Positions 48,361 to 58,409 of a DNA stretch of 64,000 bases are shown one piece after another. The DNA is taken from the NCBI RefSeq assembly GCF_003144395.1, contig NZ_PENZ01000045.1, positions 187,220-251,219 of the forward strand. Direction: 5' to 3'. A model generated the notes under the pieces. It ran no database searches. It worked only from the letters and a program-made list of their open reading frames with translations, and was not told the origin of the DNA. A program made the translations under genes and the position numbers. Within the stretch, counting starts at the first letter, position 1; every line of letters begins with the position of its first letter. Source of the stretch: Proteus faecis (GTDB lineage: Bacteria > Pseudomonadota > Gammaproteobacteria > Enterobacterales > Enterobacteriaceae).

Positions 48361-48838
48361 ATCATAATAACTATTCTTTCTGAAGGCTTATTTGTTTGTG
48401 GATTAACGTTTTATTTATATTAAGGAGTTTATCATTAGTTAATTTCCATTTTAAATAAATCCAACAAAAACAAACAGTTACATGAAATCTCTTTTCCTAT
48501 CTCTCCCCCACCATATATATTTACATTTCAATCATTTTATTCACTAAAAAAACGAAGCAAAGACACATACTTTTAACGAAGCACCATAAATAAAAACAAA
48601 ATATAACCTTATTAACCTATTGATTTAAGATAAATAAATCCCACAAATAGCGATAAATTGAAATTAAATCTAATTTTTTAGATGAAGAGCACAATATTTG
48701 ATAAAATCAACTTTATTTTATTGACCTGATTTACTCATACCTTTAAGTTACCTATTACAACAAAATAAATGTAAATAATAATTTACATCATAATTTCTTT
48801 TTTATTTAGTCAATATCTTTCAGTTACAGGGAATTTTT
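48361..48838. promoter_or_regulatory. dctA upstream region (478 bp)
   Basis: No gene; roughly 75-80% A+T. Long leader regions are usual for catabolite- and DcuSR-controlled dctA promoters, but no clear CRP site or other box was found by eye. Confidence 0.35.
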
Positions 48839-50191
48839 ATGCAGACTTCATCCCGCAAGCTCCCCTTTTATCGTGTGTTATATATTCAAGTTATTATTGC
48901 TATCATTTTCGGCATTCTATTAGGGCATTTTTACCCTGATGTTGGTGAATCCTTTAAACCACTAGGTGATGGATTTATCAAAATTGTAAAAATGATCATC
49001 GCACCGGTTATCTTCTTAACAGTAGTAACGGGTATTGCTGGTATGAATAACATGAAAGCCGTCGGTAAAGTGGCTGGTAAATCAATGATTTACTTTCTCA
49101 CTTTTTCTACGATTGCACTTGTGATTGGATTAATCACTGCTAACATTATTCGTCCCGGCGATGGCTTAAATATCACTCCTGAATCATTAGATAGTAGCCG
49201 AGTAGAAATGTATGTCACTCAGGCACATAGCTCTTCTCTTGTTGATTTTTTAATGAACATCATCCCTGACACTATCGTTAGCCCATTAGTTAACGGCAAT
49301 ATCTTACAAGTATTGTTTGTTTCTGTGATTTTTGGTCTAGCATTAGCATCAATCGGCTCTCGGGGTGAACCTGTATTAAAATTCTTACAACAACTTTGCG
49401 ACCCAGTCTTTAAGATGGTTAGTATGCTAATGAAATTAGCACCTATTGGTGCCTTTGGTGCAATGGCTTTTACAATAGGTAAATATGGTATTTCTTCTAT
49501 TGGCAATTTAATGTTGTTAGTTATCACTTTTTATTTAACAGCATTACTTTTTGTATTGGTGGTTTTAGGCGCTGTTGCTAAATATAACGGTTTTTCTATT
49601 CTCTCTTTAATTAAATACATAAAAGATGAACTCTGGTTAGTGCTAGGTACTTCTTCATCTGAAGCCGCACTCCCCACATTAATGAATAAAATGGAGAGTC
49701 TAGGCTGTAAAAAATCAGTTGTCGGTTTAGTTATTCCAACGGGTTACTCTTTTAATTTAGATGGCACTAATATCTATATGACTATGGCAGCCTTATTTAT
49801 TGCGCAAGCAACGGGCGTAGATTTGTCATTAACAGAACAAATTACGTTACTCTTTGTTGCCATGATTAGCTCAAAAGGCGCGGCAGGTGTCACTGGTGCA
49901 GGTTTTATTACTTTAGCAGCAACCTTATCGGTTGTCCCTAGTGTTCCCGTTGCAGGTATGGCTCTAATCCTCGGTATCGACCGTTTTATGTCTGAATGTC
50001 GTGCATTAACTAATATTGTGGGTAATGCTTGTGCCTGTATTGTTGTTGCGCGTTGGGAAGATGCCTTAGATAAAGAGAGAATGAATGATGTTTTTAGTGG
50101 AAAAATATCAAAAGAAAACTTTTCTGATGATAATTTAGTCTCTGATAAAACAAACAAAGAGCCTCATTATGTGAAAATCTCTGAGCAATAA
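48839..50191 (+). CDS. dctA: DctA-type C4-dicarboxylate/proton symporter (DAACS family)
   Basis: Imports succinate, fumarate and malate under aerobic conditions. The 450-residue protein has about eight membrane helices and two re-entrant loops. Family motifs include [38 protein letters not shown] and [15 protein letters not shown]. It is about 20 residues longer than E. coli DctA (428), mainly in a charged C-terminal tail. It shares the core with DctA but is divergent enough that it could be a paralogue. Confidence 0.88.
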   Translation: MQTSSRKLPFYRVLYIQVIIAIIFGILLGHFYPDVGESFKPLGDGFIKIVKMIIAPVIFLTVVTGIAGMNNMKAVGKVAGKSMIYFLTFSTIALVIGLITANIIRPGDGLNITPESLDSSRVEMYVTQAHSSSLVDFLMNIIPDTIVSPLVNGNILQVLFVSVIFGLALASIGSRGEPVLKFLQQLCDPVFKMVSMLMKLAPIGAFGAMAFTIGKYGISSIGNLMLLVITFYLTALLFVLVVLGAVAKYNGFSILSLIKYIKDELWLVLGTSSSEAALPTLMNKMESLGCKKSVVGLVIPTGYSFNLDGTNIYMTMAALFIAQATGVDLSLTEQITLLFVAMISSKGAAGVTGAGFITLAATLSVVPSVPVAGMALILGIDRFMSECRALTNIVGNACACIVVARWEDALDKERMNDVFSGKISKENFSDDNLVSDKTNKEPHYVKISEQ

Positions 50192-50220
50192 CTTGTGTTT
50201 TTTCTTCACTCGATAATGAT

Positions 50221-50254
50221 AAAAGAGGATATTTAAATAAGTATCCTCTTTTTT
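50221..50254 (+). terminator. Intrinsic terminator of dctA
   Basis: AAAAGAGGATA pairs with TATCCTCTTTT around a short AT loop and runs into six T, 30 nt after the stop. Confidence 0.85.
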
Positions 50255-50452
50255 ATTGAATTATTCATATTTAATTACTTTGTTATTACCATAGTAATAA
50301 ATAATACAATCATGACAAGTCATCGATTGTATTTAAATACCACTGAAAATTATTTTCACTTTAATAGATTAAAATAAGTGTATAGAAAAATAGTATTTTT
50401 AATGTTTTTTAATAATGCTCATCCCGTTTAATACTACAATATTATATCTATA
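50255..50452. other. AT-rich spacer between the dctA and gnd terminators
   Basis: The dctA-gnd gap is 332 bp between convergent genes. Apart from the two terminators it is featureless AT-rich sequence with no open frame worth reporting. Confidence 0.5.
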
Positions 50453-50480
50453 AAAAAGGTGCTCTATTTGAGCACCTTTT
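50453..50480 (-). terminator. Intrinsic terminator of gnd
   Basis: Arms AAGGTGCTC and GAGCACCTT with a 5-nt loop. On the minus strand it is followed by six T; the stem lies about 45 nt after the gnd stop. Confidence 0.88.
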
Positions 50481-50523
50481 GTTTGCTATATTTTGAGTAA
50501 TATAACCGAATATTTAATCTTAC

Positions 50524-51930
50524 TTATTCCATCCACTCAGTGTGGAATACGCCATCTTTATCAGTACGTTTATAAGTATGCGCACCAAAGTAATCACGCT
50601 GAGCTTGGATTAAGTTTGCTGGTAACACTTCTGCACGATAGCTATCATAGTAAGAAATCGCCGCAGAGAATGTTGGAGTAGGAATACCTGCTTGTACACC
50701 ATAACACACAACATCACGCAGAGCTTGTTGGTAATCGTCAGCGATTTGTTTGAAGTATGGCGCTAATAGCAGATTTGCAATACTTGCATCTTCGTTATAA
50801 GCATCTGTAATTTTTTGCAGGAATTGAGCGCGAATAATACAGCCCGCACGGAAAATTTTCGCAATTTCACCGTAGTTTAAATCCCAATTATATTCGTCTG
50901 ATGCTGCTTTTAGTTGTTGGAAACCTTGAGCATAAGAGACAATTTTACCTAAATACAGCGCACGACGAACATTCTCGATAAAGGCTTTTTTATCACCTGA
51001 GAATGCTTTAGGTGTTGGGCCTGATAGTACTTTAGATGCAGCAACGCGTTGATCTTTTAATGAAGAGATATAACGAGCAAACACAGACTCGGTGATAAGA
51101 GTAACTGGTACACCTAAGTCTAAAGAGCTTTGGCTAGTCCATTTACCAGTACCTTTATTTGCCGCTTCATCAAGAATCACATCGACAAGGTATTTACCTT
51201 CGTCATCTTTTTTACGGAAAATATCAGCTGTAATTTCAATTAGATAGCTACTTAATTCACCTTTATTCCACTCGGTAAAGGTTTCTGCTAGTTCTTCGTT
51301 AGTTAGACCTAAAGAGTGTTTTAATACTGAATATGCTTCTGCAATCAGTTGCATATCGCCATATTCGATACCGTTATGTACCATTTTTACATAGTGACCC
51401 GCACCATCAGCACCGATATAAGTGACACAAGGTTCACCTTCAGCAACAGCCGCAATCTTTTCAAGGATTGGAGCAACTAATTCGTAAGCTTCTTTTTGTC
51501 CACCAGGCATGATTGAAGGACCTTTTAATGCACCTTCTTCACCACCAGAAACACCTGTACCAATGAAATTGAAGCCTTGTGCTGATAATTCACGGTTACG
51601 ACGAATAGTATCTTTAAAGAAAGTATTTCCGCCATCGATAAGGATATCACCTTTATCTAAATGCGGTGTCAATGCAGCAATTGTTTTATCCGTTGCTTCA
51701 CCCGCTTTTACCATTAATAAAATACGGCGCGGTTTTTCTAACGAATCAACAAACTCTTCAATAGAATAATTCGGAACCAGTTTTTTACCTGGATTTTCAG
51801 CGATAACATCGTTGGTTTTATCGCTTGAGCGGTTGTAAATGGATACAGAATAACCACGGCTTTCAATATTTAGCGCAAGGTTACGTCCCATAACGGCCAT
51901 ACCAACCACGCCGATTTGCTGTTTTGACAT
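50524..51930 (-). CDS. gnd: 6-phosphogluconate dehydrogenase, decarboxylating
   Basis: Third oxidative step of the pentose phosphate pathway, producing NADPH and ribulose 5-phosphate. The 468-residue protein (E. coli 468) has the NADP-binding [51 protein letters not shown], and [19 protein letters not shown]. In E. coli it lies next to the O-antigen cluster and ugd; here the flanks are dctA and yegH. Confidence 0.98.
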   Translation of the reverse strand: MSKQQIGVVGMAVMGRNLALNIESRGYSVSIYNRSSDKTNDVIAENPGKKLVPNYSIEEFVDSLEKPRRILLMVKAGEATDKTIAALTPHLDKGDILIDGGNTFFKDTIRRNRELSAQGFNFIGTGVSGGEEGALKGPSIMPGGQKEAYELVAPILEKIAAVAEGEPCVTYIGADGAGHYVKMVHNGIEYGDMQLIAEAYSVLKHSLGLTNEELAETFTEWNKGELSSYLIEITADIFRKKDDEGKYLVDVILDEAANKGTGKWTSQSSLDLGVPVTLITESVFARYISSLKDQRVAASKVLSGPTPKAFSGDKKAFIENVRRALYLGKIVSYAQGFQQLKAASDEYNWDLNYGEIAKIFRAGCIIRAQFLQKITDAYNEDASIANLLLAPYFKQIADDYQQALRDVVCYGVQAGIPTPTFSAAISYYDSYRAEVLPANLIQAQRDYFGAHTYKRTDKDGVFHTEWME

Positions 51931-52136
51931 GAAAATAACTCCCGTCTGAAAATAAACCTGCCAGTATCAATGTACTGACAATTTGTTAACCTGATCACAT
52001 AGTAACTCACTCTCTCACTTGGTGGTAGTTATTGATGTAATTGGTATCACAATCTTTTAGACGAAATGAAATTATTCCCCTACTACTAATAATAATTTAT
52101 TGAAAAATTCCTTCAAATTGCTCATTATTCTCAAGT

Positions 52137-52148
52137 CGGCATATGCCG
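52137..52148. repeat. 12-bp perfect palindrome before yegH
   Basis: CGGCATATGCCG lies 27-38 nt before the yegH ATG, in otherwise AT-rich DNA between divergent gnd and yegH. It could be an operator half or a leader hairpin; nothing further can be said. Confidence 0.4.
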
Positions 52149-52174
52149 TCTTTATAGAAGGTAAAACAAACTGT

Positions 52175-53755
52175 ATGGAATGGATCTTAGATCCGACAAT
52201 CTGGGTAGGGCTCTCCACCCTTATTGTTCTCGAAATCGTACTTGGTATTGATAACCTTGTTTTCATTGCTATTCTGGCAGATAAACTCCCAGCAAAACTA
52301 AGAGATAGAGCTCGTATAACAGGTCTATTGTGTGCCCTTGTTATGCGGATTGTGTTGTTATTTAGTCTCTCTTGGCTTATCACTCTGACAAAACCTCTTA
52401 TTACACTGTTTGATCATCCTTTCAGTGCAAGAGACTTAATTATGTTGCTCGGAGGGATATTCTTACTGTTCAAAGCGACTATGGAGCTTAATGAACGACT
52501 AGAAGGTAAAGATCACGACGAAGGAAAACAACGCAAAACTACTCGCTTTTGGTCTGTGGTTGCACAAATTATCGTGCTGGATGCGGTATTCTCACTTGAC
52601 TCAGTGATAACCGCTGTAGGTATGGTTGATCATTTAGGCGTAATGATTGCGGCTGTTACTATTGCAATGTTCTTGATGATCCTAGCAAGTAAGCCTCTAA
52701 CAAGTTTCGTCAATAATCACCCAACCATTGTTATCTTGTGTTTAAGCTTCTTGCTGATGATTGGTTTTGCATTAGTTGCCGAAGGCTTTGGCTACGCCAT
52801 TCCAAAAGGTTATCTATATGCAGCGATCGGCTTCTCTATCATGATAGAAGTCTTTAATCAGCTTGCACAATTTAACCGTCGCCGTTTTTTATCTGCTTCT
52901 CGCTCTTTGCGTGAACGTACAGCAGAAGCGGTTCTACGTATTATTAATGGTAAGCCCGAATCGTCTGAATTAGATCCTCACACATCTGATTTAGTCTCCA
53001 GCTCAGAAGAAGTGTTTGATCCTCAAGAGCGTCAAATGATTGTGCGTGTGCTTGGTTTAAGCCAACGTAATGTCAACAGTATTATGACGTCTCGTCATGA
53101 TGTTGAATACGTAGACTTAAATGCAACACAAGATGATATCCGCCAATTATTAGAGAAGGATCCCCACTCTCGTCTGGTGATCACTGATGAACAACATAGT
53201 GATGAACCGATCGGCGTGGTTAATGTCATTCAGCTACTGAATCAACAGTTACGTAATGAGCCTCTAAACTTACGTTTATTGGTCACTCAACCTTTGATTT
53301 TCCCTGAAGGCTTATCCTTGCTACAAGCGTTAGAACAGTTCCGTAGTGCTCACACTCACTTCGCTTTTGTTGTAGATGAATTTGGTTCAGTAGAAGGGAT
53401 CGTGACGCTAACTGACGTTATGGAAACTATCGCGGGTAACCTACCGGTCAGTTCTGAAGAAAACGATTCACGTCATGACTTGGTTCAAAATGAAGATGGT
53501 TCATGGACTGTAAACGGTTTTACACCACTTGAAGACTTAGTGCTTTATATCCCAATCAAATTGGATGAAAAACGTGAGTATGAAACCTTAGCAGGCTTAT
53601 TAATGGAACATTTACAACGTGTTCCAACTGTTGGTGAAAAAATCCTTATTGATGGCATTGAATTTGAGCCGTTAGAAGTGAACAACCATCGAATTAATAA
53701 AGTCCGAATTGTTGAACCGACACCAGAAAACGAAGAGAACGTTGACGAAGCGTAA
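52175..53755 (+). CDS. yegH: YegH-like TerC / CBS / CorC-domain membrane protein
   Basis: The 526-residue protein aligns with E. coli YegH (527). The N-terminal TerC-family membrane domain (about residues 1-220) has metal-site-like acidic segments [12 protein letters not shown] and [19 protein letters not shown]-domain pair follows (about 305-425; [19 protein letters not shown]), then a CorC/HlyC transporter-associated domain (about 440-515). The role is unknown; related proteins affect metal handling. The ATG at 52175 matches the E. coli start (MEWIxDPxIW); its ribosome site is weak. Confidence 0.92.
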   Translation: MEWILDPTIWVGLSTLIVLEIVLGIDNLVFIAILADKLPAKLRDRARITGLLCALVMRIVLLFSLSWLITLTKPLITLFDHPFSARDLIMLLGGIFLLFKATMELNERLEGKDHDEGKQRKTTRFWSVVAQIIVLDAVFSLDSVITAVGMVDHLGVMIAAVTIAMFLMILASKPLTSFVNNHPTIVILCLSFLLMIGFALVAEGFGYAIPKGYLYAAIGFSIMIEVFNQLAQFNRRRFLSASRSLRERTAEAVLRIINGKPESSELDPHTSDLVSSSEEVFDPQERQMIVRVLGLSQRNVNSIMTSRHDVEYVDLNATQDDIRQLLEKDPHSRLVITDEQHSDEPIGVVNVIQLLNQQLRNEPLNLRLLVTQPLIFPEGLSLLQALEQFRSAHTHFAFVVDEFGSVEGIVTLTDVMETIAGNLPVSSEENDSRHDLVQNEDGSWTVNGFTPLEDLVLYIPIKLDEKREYETLAGLLMEHLQRVPTVGEKILIDGIEFEPLEVNNHRINKVRIVEPTPENEENVDEA

Positions 53756-53770
53756 TCCCCGTCAAATAGC

Positions 53771-53802
53771 AAAATATCCGCCTTAAAGGCGGATATTTTT
53801 TT
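53771..53802 (+). terminator. Intrinsic terminator of yegH
   Basis: ATATCCGCCTT pairs with AAGGCGGATAT and is followed by seven T, 18 nt after the stop. Confidence 0.9.
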
Positions 53803-53830
53803 ATCTGAAGATAATGCGCTGGAAAATACT

Positions 53831-54029
53831 ATGCATACCAATGTCAGTGTTAAAACAATCTGGTTAACCTCTATTCTCTATTGAAGGAGGAAGACAATCA
53901 CCACCACCTTTAACTGGTTTTTATTATCCAACGATTCAACTGCCTAATGTGCAAAATAGCTGGAGCCTTGTGATTGAAATTTATGAAGGCCCCAAAAAAG
54001 TCGCAGATGTTTTTATTCAATTTAAATAA
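53831..54029 (+). pseudogene. Small gene remnant frameshifted by a 7-bp tandem duplication; EF-Tu domain-3-like pattern
   Basis: Two directly adjacent copies of CTCTATT occupy 53869-53882. As written, the frame from the ATG at 53831 (MHTNVSVKTIWLTS) stops at the TGA at 53882-53884. The frame with IEGGRQSPPPLTGFYYP onward runs to TAA at 54029 but has no start. Removing one 7-bp copy joins the two frames exactly into a 63-residue reading frame ending VADVFIQFK. By eye, the pattern EGGR-x-x-P-x(3)-G-x-Y-x-P resembles domain 3 of EF-Tu, so this may derive from a small EF-Tu-domain protein. No good ribosome site is seen before 53831, so the true N-terminus may already be lost. It lies between the terminators of yegH and dcuC. 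The rest of the 387-bp gap holds only those terminators. Confidence 0.6.
53869..53882 (+). repeat. Perfect 7-bp tandem duplication (CTCTATT x2)
   Basis: Two head-to-tail copies of CTCTATT create the frameshift in the small gene remnant above. The unit is not a multiple of three, so gain or loss of one copy switches the frame. Confidence 0.9.
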
Positions 54030-54057
54030 CCACCTTCTATATAATTTTTCCTGAGTA

Positions 54058-54094
54058 AATAAAAAAACGGGCTTTGTTTTCACACAAAGCCCGC
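54058..54094 (-). terminator. Intrinsic terminator of dcuC
   Basis: Arms CGGGCTTTG and CAAAGCCCG flank an 8-nt loop; on the minus strand seven T follow. It lies about 50 nt after the dcuC stop. Confidence 0.88.
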
Positions 54095-54142
54095 CAATAA
54101 AATTTTAAACACTCATTTTAGATTAATTCAATACAATGAAAA

Positions 54143-55504
54143 TTAACCTAAAGTACTTGGTACAAGAATTTCTGTAGCAACAATTACAATCACAAGACCG
54201 ACTAATACAGGTACAGAAACTCGTTTCATCACTTCGAAAGGTGAAATTTTTGCCATACCCGATACCGCGACCACAACACCAGAGACCGGTGATAATGTAC
54301 GGCCTAAGTTTGAAGCTTGTAACATAGGAATAGTTAAATAAGCCGGGTTTACACCCATATTGCTTGCTAAACGAGGAATTAATTCAACAAACGCATAGAA
54401 TGGCGCATTACCAGAGCCAGTTGTCATTGCTGCTAACATGGTAATTAAGACCAGCGCAATCATCATCACAATCGCACCCGAACCTAATGATTGAGCACCA
54501 TCAATTAACGCATTGATAAAGCCAACTGTTGTTAAGCCTTGAGCAAATACCCCTGCCGCCACTAATAACATAACAACTTGAGCAAAGGCATCGGCCATAC
54601 CGCGATAAGCAACTTCTAAACCTTCAAAAACTTGTTTTGCACTAAAGCTACGAATAAATTCGATAACAGCCGCTAAAATCATACAGATAATAATAATGGC
54701 GACAATATGTAATTCTGGCAACCATTTACCATCAAAGACGAGAACGCCGATAATTGGCGTGAAAGGTAAAATCGCATAGAAACTTGGTGCATGAGTTTTG
54801 ATCTCATTCACGTCTAACATTTCTGTTTCGATATGCTCTTTACGGTCAAGATAACGTTGCCAGAAGAAGTGAGCGATACACATACCTATAATTGCAGCAA
54901 TAGAGATAGGTAATGTGGTTTTAAATGCAAAATCAATTAACGGCATTTTAGACGCTTCTGCGGCTAAAATAACATCACCTGATGTTGGCGCTAAAATAAT
55001 AGAAGCTGGAGAGGCACAGATTGCAGCCGCCGCTCCGCGGCTAATTCCCATGTTCACCATAACAGGGAACAATGTTGCCATTAATAACACACCTAAACCT
55101 GTTGCTGATGAAACAGCCAGCGACATCAAACATGCAACAATGTAAGCCGCAACCATTAGCAGATAAGGCGAGTTAATCATTTTCAGTGGACGTGAGGCTA
55201 ATTTAACAACAACATCATTAGCGCCGATGTGTGTCATATAAGAAGCAAAGCCACAAAGTATCATGATCATCATACCTAAATCGCCACCACGGCTCATTAG
55301 TAGATTTTTCACATACTCAACAATATCGATTAAACCATAACCTGTCGCAGTTGCACTTGCAGGTAAAACAGTTCTTCCCATAATAACGCTGATGATCAGT
55401 AATAACAGACCACCCGTCATTAAAACACCTGTTGGTGAATAGCCTTTTACAATATAACGTCCAACACCTACAGCAACGAAGGCGCCGATAAGAATTTCGA
55501 TCAT
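54143..55504 (-). CDS. dcuC: DcuC, anaerobic C4-dicarboxylate transporter
   Basis: DcuC mainly exports succinate during fermentation. The 453-residue protein follows E. coli DcuC (461) closely: YVKNLLMSRGGDLGMMIMILCGFASYMTHIGAND, SSATGLGVLLMATLFPVMVN, LAPTSGDVILAAEAS and TTGSGNAPFYAFVELIP, all in a multi-helix membrane protein. In E. coli dcuC is elsewhere on the map, so it is an insertion between yegH and asmA here. An FNR-like site lies 112-125 nt upstream. Confidence 0.95.
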   Translation of the reverse strand: MIEILIGAFVAVGVGRYIVKGYSPTGVLMTGGLLLLIISVIMGRTVLPASATATGYGLIDIVEYVKNLLMSRGGDLGMMIMILCGFASYMTHIGANDVVVKLASRPLKMINSPYLLMVAAYIVACLMSLAVSSATGLGVLLMATLFPVMVNMGISRGAAAAICASPASIILAPTSGDVILAAEASKMPLIDFAFKTTLPISIAAIIGMCIAHFFWQRYLDRKEHIETEMLDVNEIKTHAPSFYAILPFTPIIGVLVFDGKWLPELHIVAIIIICMILAAVIEFIRSFSAKQVFEGLEVAYRGMADAFAQVVMLLVAAGVFAQGLTTVGFINALIDGAQSLGSGAIVMMIALVLITMLAAMTTGSGNAPFYAFVELIPRLASNMGVNPAYLTIPMLQASNLGRTLSPVSGVVVAVSGMAKISPFEVMKRVSVPVLVGLVIVIVATEILVPSTLG

Positions 55505-55615
55505 TTATTTATCCTGTCTAACATAGTCATTTATAAAATGAAGTTTTTTATTTTTATCATCATTTTTGCGTTTAGTGCGATTGACACACTCTGCCCAAAG
55601 GCAACGTTCCAGTGT

Positions 55616-55629
55616 ATGATATATATCAA
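55616..55629 (-). promoter_or_regulatory. FNR-like box upstream of dcuC
   Basis: On the minus strand TTGATATATATCAT matches the FNR consensus TTGAT-N4-ATCAA at nine of ten defined positions. It is 112-125 nt before the dcuC start, which allows a class II promoter with a leader of about 75 nt. FNR activation of dcuC is known in E. coli. Confidence 0.65.
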
Positions 55630-55712
55630 AAAAAACGACTATTTTTTTGCACATACATAGCATGAATGCTTACTTTTCATTCAAAAGATAAATTAAATGA
55701 TAGATATAAAGC

Positions 55713-55746
55713 AAAAAGCACACAATTACCAAAATAGTGTGCTTTT
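55713..55746 (-). terminator. Probable terminator of asmA
   Basis: AAAGCACAC and GTGTGCTTT flank a 15-nt AT-rich loop; on the minus strand the stem runs into five T. It lies about 35 nt after the asmA stop. Confidence 0.75.
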
Positions 55747-55779
55747 ATTAAGAATGTGATGAAGTTAAAAATCGTGAAA

Positions 55780-57714
55780 TTAGATTTTCTTCAATAGTTG
55801 ATTAAGTGCTTTTACTTCAGGACTTTCTGCATCTTGTTTATTTAACCAATTATCGATAGCTTGCTTGGCTTTTTGCTGTAATTGGTCGCGCAATAATTTT
55901 TCAATATTAAGTTCATATTGAATAGCATTCCAATCACCATAGAGCCTTAATGGAATTTCAATTTTAGCCAATTGACGGATAAAATCGTTTTCTTTACCCC
56001 AACCTTTTTTGATATTAACCAGTAACATCACATCAAGATCATGGCGTTGAAGATCCACTTTACCCTGCCCTTTAATTTGATAAGCCTCTGCTTGAGCATC
56101 GAGTGAATTAATGGTTACTTTCCCTTTGGGCGCTAATTTAAATTGGGCAATCACATTATCTGCTTGGGTATAACTTTCGACATCTTCAGGGTAAATTACT
56201 TTATCCGTCGCTTGAGCGACAGATTGCTGAATAACCTGTGGTACATTTAATCCCTGCATTTTAAATTGAGTAACAGATGTATTAAGCGTACCTTGCCAAT
56301 AATTATAAAAAGCTTTTCGGTTATATCCCGTTCCTTCTAAATTTCCTTTTGCTGAAATTAATCCACTAAAATTTTCAGGTTGATTAAAAACACGCAATAG
56401 TGGCTGTAATGGAATATTGTTCATTGTGATATCCATGCTAATATGCGCTGGCACAATGCTTGTAGAGATAACCGTTGGAAGTGAAAAATCACCTTGAAGG
56501 AGTTGCCCTGTTAAGGTTTTAATATTCAAGGAGTTAGGATTATTTAGAGCATCAAGTTTAAAATTATTAATCTCTAAATCTTTATAAAGAAGCTTATTCA
56601 GTGCTAATTTCAATGTAAATTCAATATTACTCCAATGAGTTAAATCATATTCTTTACTTTCAACAGCGACTGAAGTAATAACCGGTTTTGCCATAATAGT
56701 GGCATTTGGTGCAGGTGCTGCATGGGCTGTATTAAATAATGAAAATAACGGTGACGTTTTATTATCTTTTGATGTCAATAATACAGTTTCAGTAGTGTTA
56801 GTCGCAGCTAACTCAGGTAACAAGGTATTTAAATTTAATTGTTCACCTTTTAGATCAACTTGATAACGAGTCGTATCTGCAAATTCTGCACTGATATTAC
56901 CTTGCAATTGACTATCATTAGCAGTGAGATTTAAGTTATTAAGTGAAATTTTTCTCACGCCTTCATTTTGGATATGAAAATCTGAAGTTAAACTTCCTGC
57001 AATTCCATTTTCAGGGATCCCAACACCTGATAAAGCGTAATCTAACTGTGTGATATTACCTGAAACTTGGTAAGGATAACTTTTCATATCCGCATTAGCG
57101 GCAATATTTAGCATGATCTCACGACGGTCACGATTCACTTTCGTGCTCATTTCAAGACTAACTTGTTTTTTCTCGTCTGTTTTCAACGACAGATTAATAT
57201 CACGTAAATTAAGCTGCTCACCATCTTTCATTTGCCAAATAATTAAGCTATCTGAAATATTCACTTTAGCGATATTCAACTGCCAATTATTGGCTCTAGG
57301 TTCGATAACGGGACGAGAAATATCTCGAGGAGTAGACGGAGGTGATATTTTAGGAATTGCCTTACTTTCAGGTGTTTGGCGAACCACTGCACCTTTAAGC
57401 ATAACTTCTTTTACTTCAAGTTGATGGGAAAGTAGCGGCAATAACTCAACATCAAGACGCATGTTATCTGCTGTGACTAAAGGCATTTCAGCACCAGGTG
57501 CTGTCAATGACATTTTACCACTGATAATGCTTAACTTTGGCCACACATGCCAACGCATATCATCTTGTAATGTGAGTTTATAACCGCTTTGTTTTTCAAC
57601 CCTTTCAATAAGGTATCCACGGAAATCATTTGGGTTAATGAGTAAAACTAACGCTGTTAAGCCTGCCAAAATAACCACAAGCAAAATAGCCAGTGTTGTC
57701 AAAAACCTTTTCAT
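55780..57714 (-). CDS. asmA: AsmA family outer-membrane assembly protein
   Basis: AsmA-family proteins are inner-membrane-anchored, beta-rich periplasmic proteins implicated in phospholipid transport and outer-membrane homeostasis. The 644-residue product has an N-terminal signal anchor (FLTTLAILLVVILAGLTALVLL) and the start of the AsmA domain (NPNDFRGYLIERVEKQSGYKLTLQDDMRWHVWPKLSI). The C-terminal AsmA domain has FSGLISAKGNLEGTGYN and KGQGKVDLQRHDLDVML. It is about 27 residues longer than E. coli AsmA (617), mostly in the middle. It lies downstream of dcd, as in E. coli. Confidence 0.93.
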   Translation of the reverse strand: MKRFLTTLAILLVVILAGLTALVLLINPNDFRGYLIERVEKQSGYKLTLQDDMRWHVWPKLSIISGKMSLTAPGAEMPLVTADNMRLDVELLPLLSHQLEVKEVMLKGAVVRQTPESKAIPKISPPSTPRDISRPVIEPRANNWQLNIAKVNISDSLIIWQMKDGEQLNLRDINLSLKTDEKKQVSLEMSTKVNRDRREIMLNIAANADMKSYPYQVSGNITQLDYALSGVGIPENGIAGSLTSDFHIQNEGVRKISLNNLNLTANDSQLQGNISAEFADTTRYQVDLKGEQLNLNTLLPELAATNTTETVLLTSKDNKTSPLFSLFNTAHAAPAPNATIMAKPVITSVAVESKEYDLTHWSNIEFTLKLALNKLLYKDLEINNFKLDALNNPNSLNIKTLTGQLLQGDFSLPTVISTSIVPAHISMDITMNNIPLQPLLRVFNQPENFSGLISAKGNLEGTGYNRKAFYNYWQGTLNTSVTQFKMQGLNVPQVIQQSVAQATDKVIYPEDVESYTQADNVIAQFKLAPKGKVTINSLDAQAEAYQIKGQGKVDLQRHDLDVMLLVNIKKGWGKENDFIRQLAKIEIPLRLYGDWNAIQYELNIEKLLRDQLQQKAKQAIDNWLNKQDAESPEVKALNQLLKKI

Positions 57715-57760
57715 ATAATTACCCGTTTAGTGAACATGATAATGATGATTATAAAGATAG

Positions 57761-58342
57761 TTAATCTTCACTAATCCGACTACCAACTGCACCTTGTTGA
57801 TTTTTATATTTTGCATCTTGACGACGATTATAAGGTCTATCAGCAGAACCCGACATAGGCTCAAAGCTTAATGCACCAATAACCATACCCGGTCTTAATG
57901 CGAGAGGAAGTTTACCTGAATTAAAAAATTCTAATACGATTTGTCCATGCCAGCCAGGATCAATACGATGGGCGGTAACATGCACCATTAAACCTAAACG
58001 AGCTAATGATGAGCGTCCATCTAACCATCCAACAACATTATCAGGCAAAGTGACTGACTCCAGTGTCACTGCTAACGCTAATTCACCCGGATGTAAGAAA
58101 AATGCTTCACCTTCAGGTAAAACAATTTCATCACTCATTACACGCTCTAGCGCAGCGTTCACTTCAGCCTTAGGGCCACTCAAATCAATATAAGCTGCAG
58201 TATGGCCTTGGAAAACACGAAATTGATTTCCTAAGCAAACATCTGCTGTTGCGCCGTTAATTCGCTCGACGGGCGGGCGGGGTTCAATGACTAATTTACC
58301 TTCATCCAGCCACTGAATAATATCACGGTCGCATAATCGCAT
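57761..58342 (-). CDS. dcd: dCTP deaminase
   Basis: Deaminates dCTP to dUTP for thymidylate synthesis. The 193-residue protein (E. coli 193) has [26 protein letters not shown], the catalytic Glu in [10 protein letters not shown], and the trimer-forming C-terminal [19 protein letters not shown]-like [14 protein letters not shown]. Middle gene of udk-dcd-asmA, with 46 nt to asmA. Confidence 0.97.
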   Translation of the reverse strand: MRLCDRDIIQWLDEGKLVIEPRPPVERINGATADVCLGNQFRVFQGHTAAYIDLSGPKAEVNAALERVMSDEIVLPEGEAFFLHPGELALAVTLESVTLPDNVVGWLDGRSSLARLGLMVHVTAHRIDPGWHGQIVLEFFNSGKLPLALRPGMVIGALSFEPMSGSADRPYNRRQDAKYKNQQGAVGSRISED

Positions 58343-58366
58343 TTTATTTCCTTCTTCAAGTTAAAC

Positions 58367-58396
58367 AGGCAGTTTCATCATGCATGAAAGCTGCCT
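58367..58396 (-). terminator. Hairpin between udk and dcd
   Basis: AGGCAG-TTTCAT pairs with ATGAAA-GCTGCCT with one bulged base. On the minus strand it lies just after udk and is followed by GTTTAAC, a weak U-run. It is probably a partial terminator or an mRNA end-protecting hairpin inside the udk-dcd transcript. Confidence 0.5.
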
Positions 58397-58409
58397 ACAA
58401 ATGAATCTA

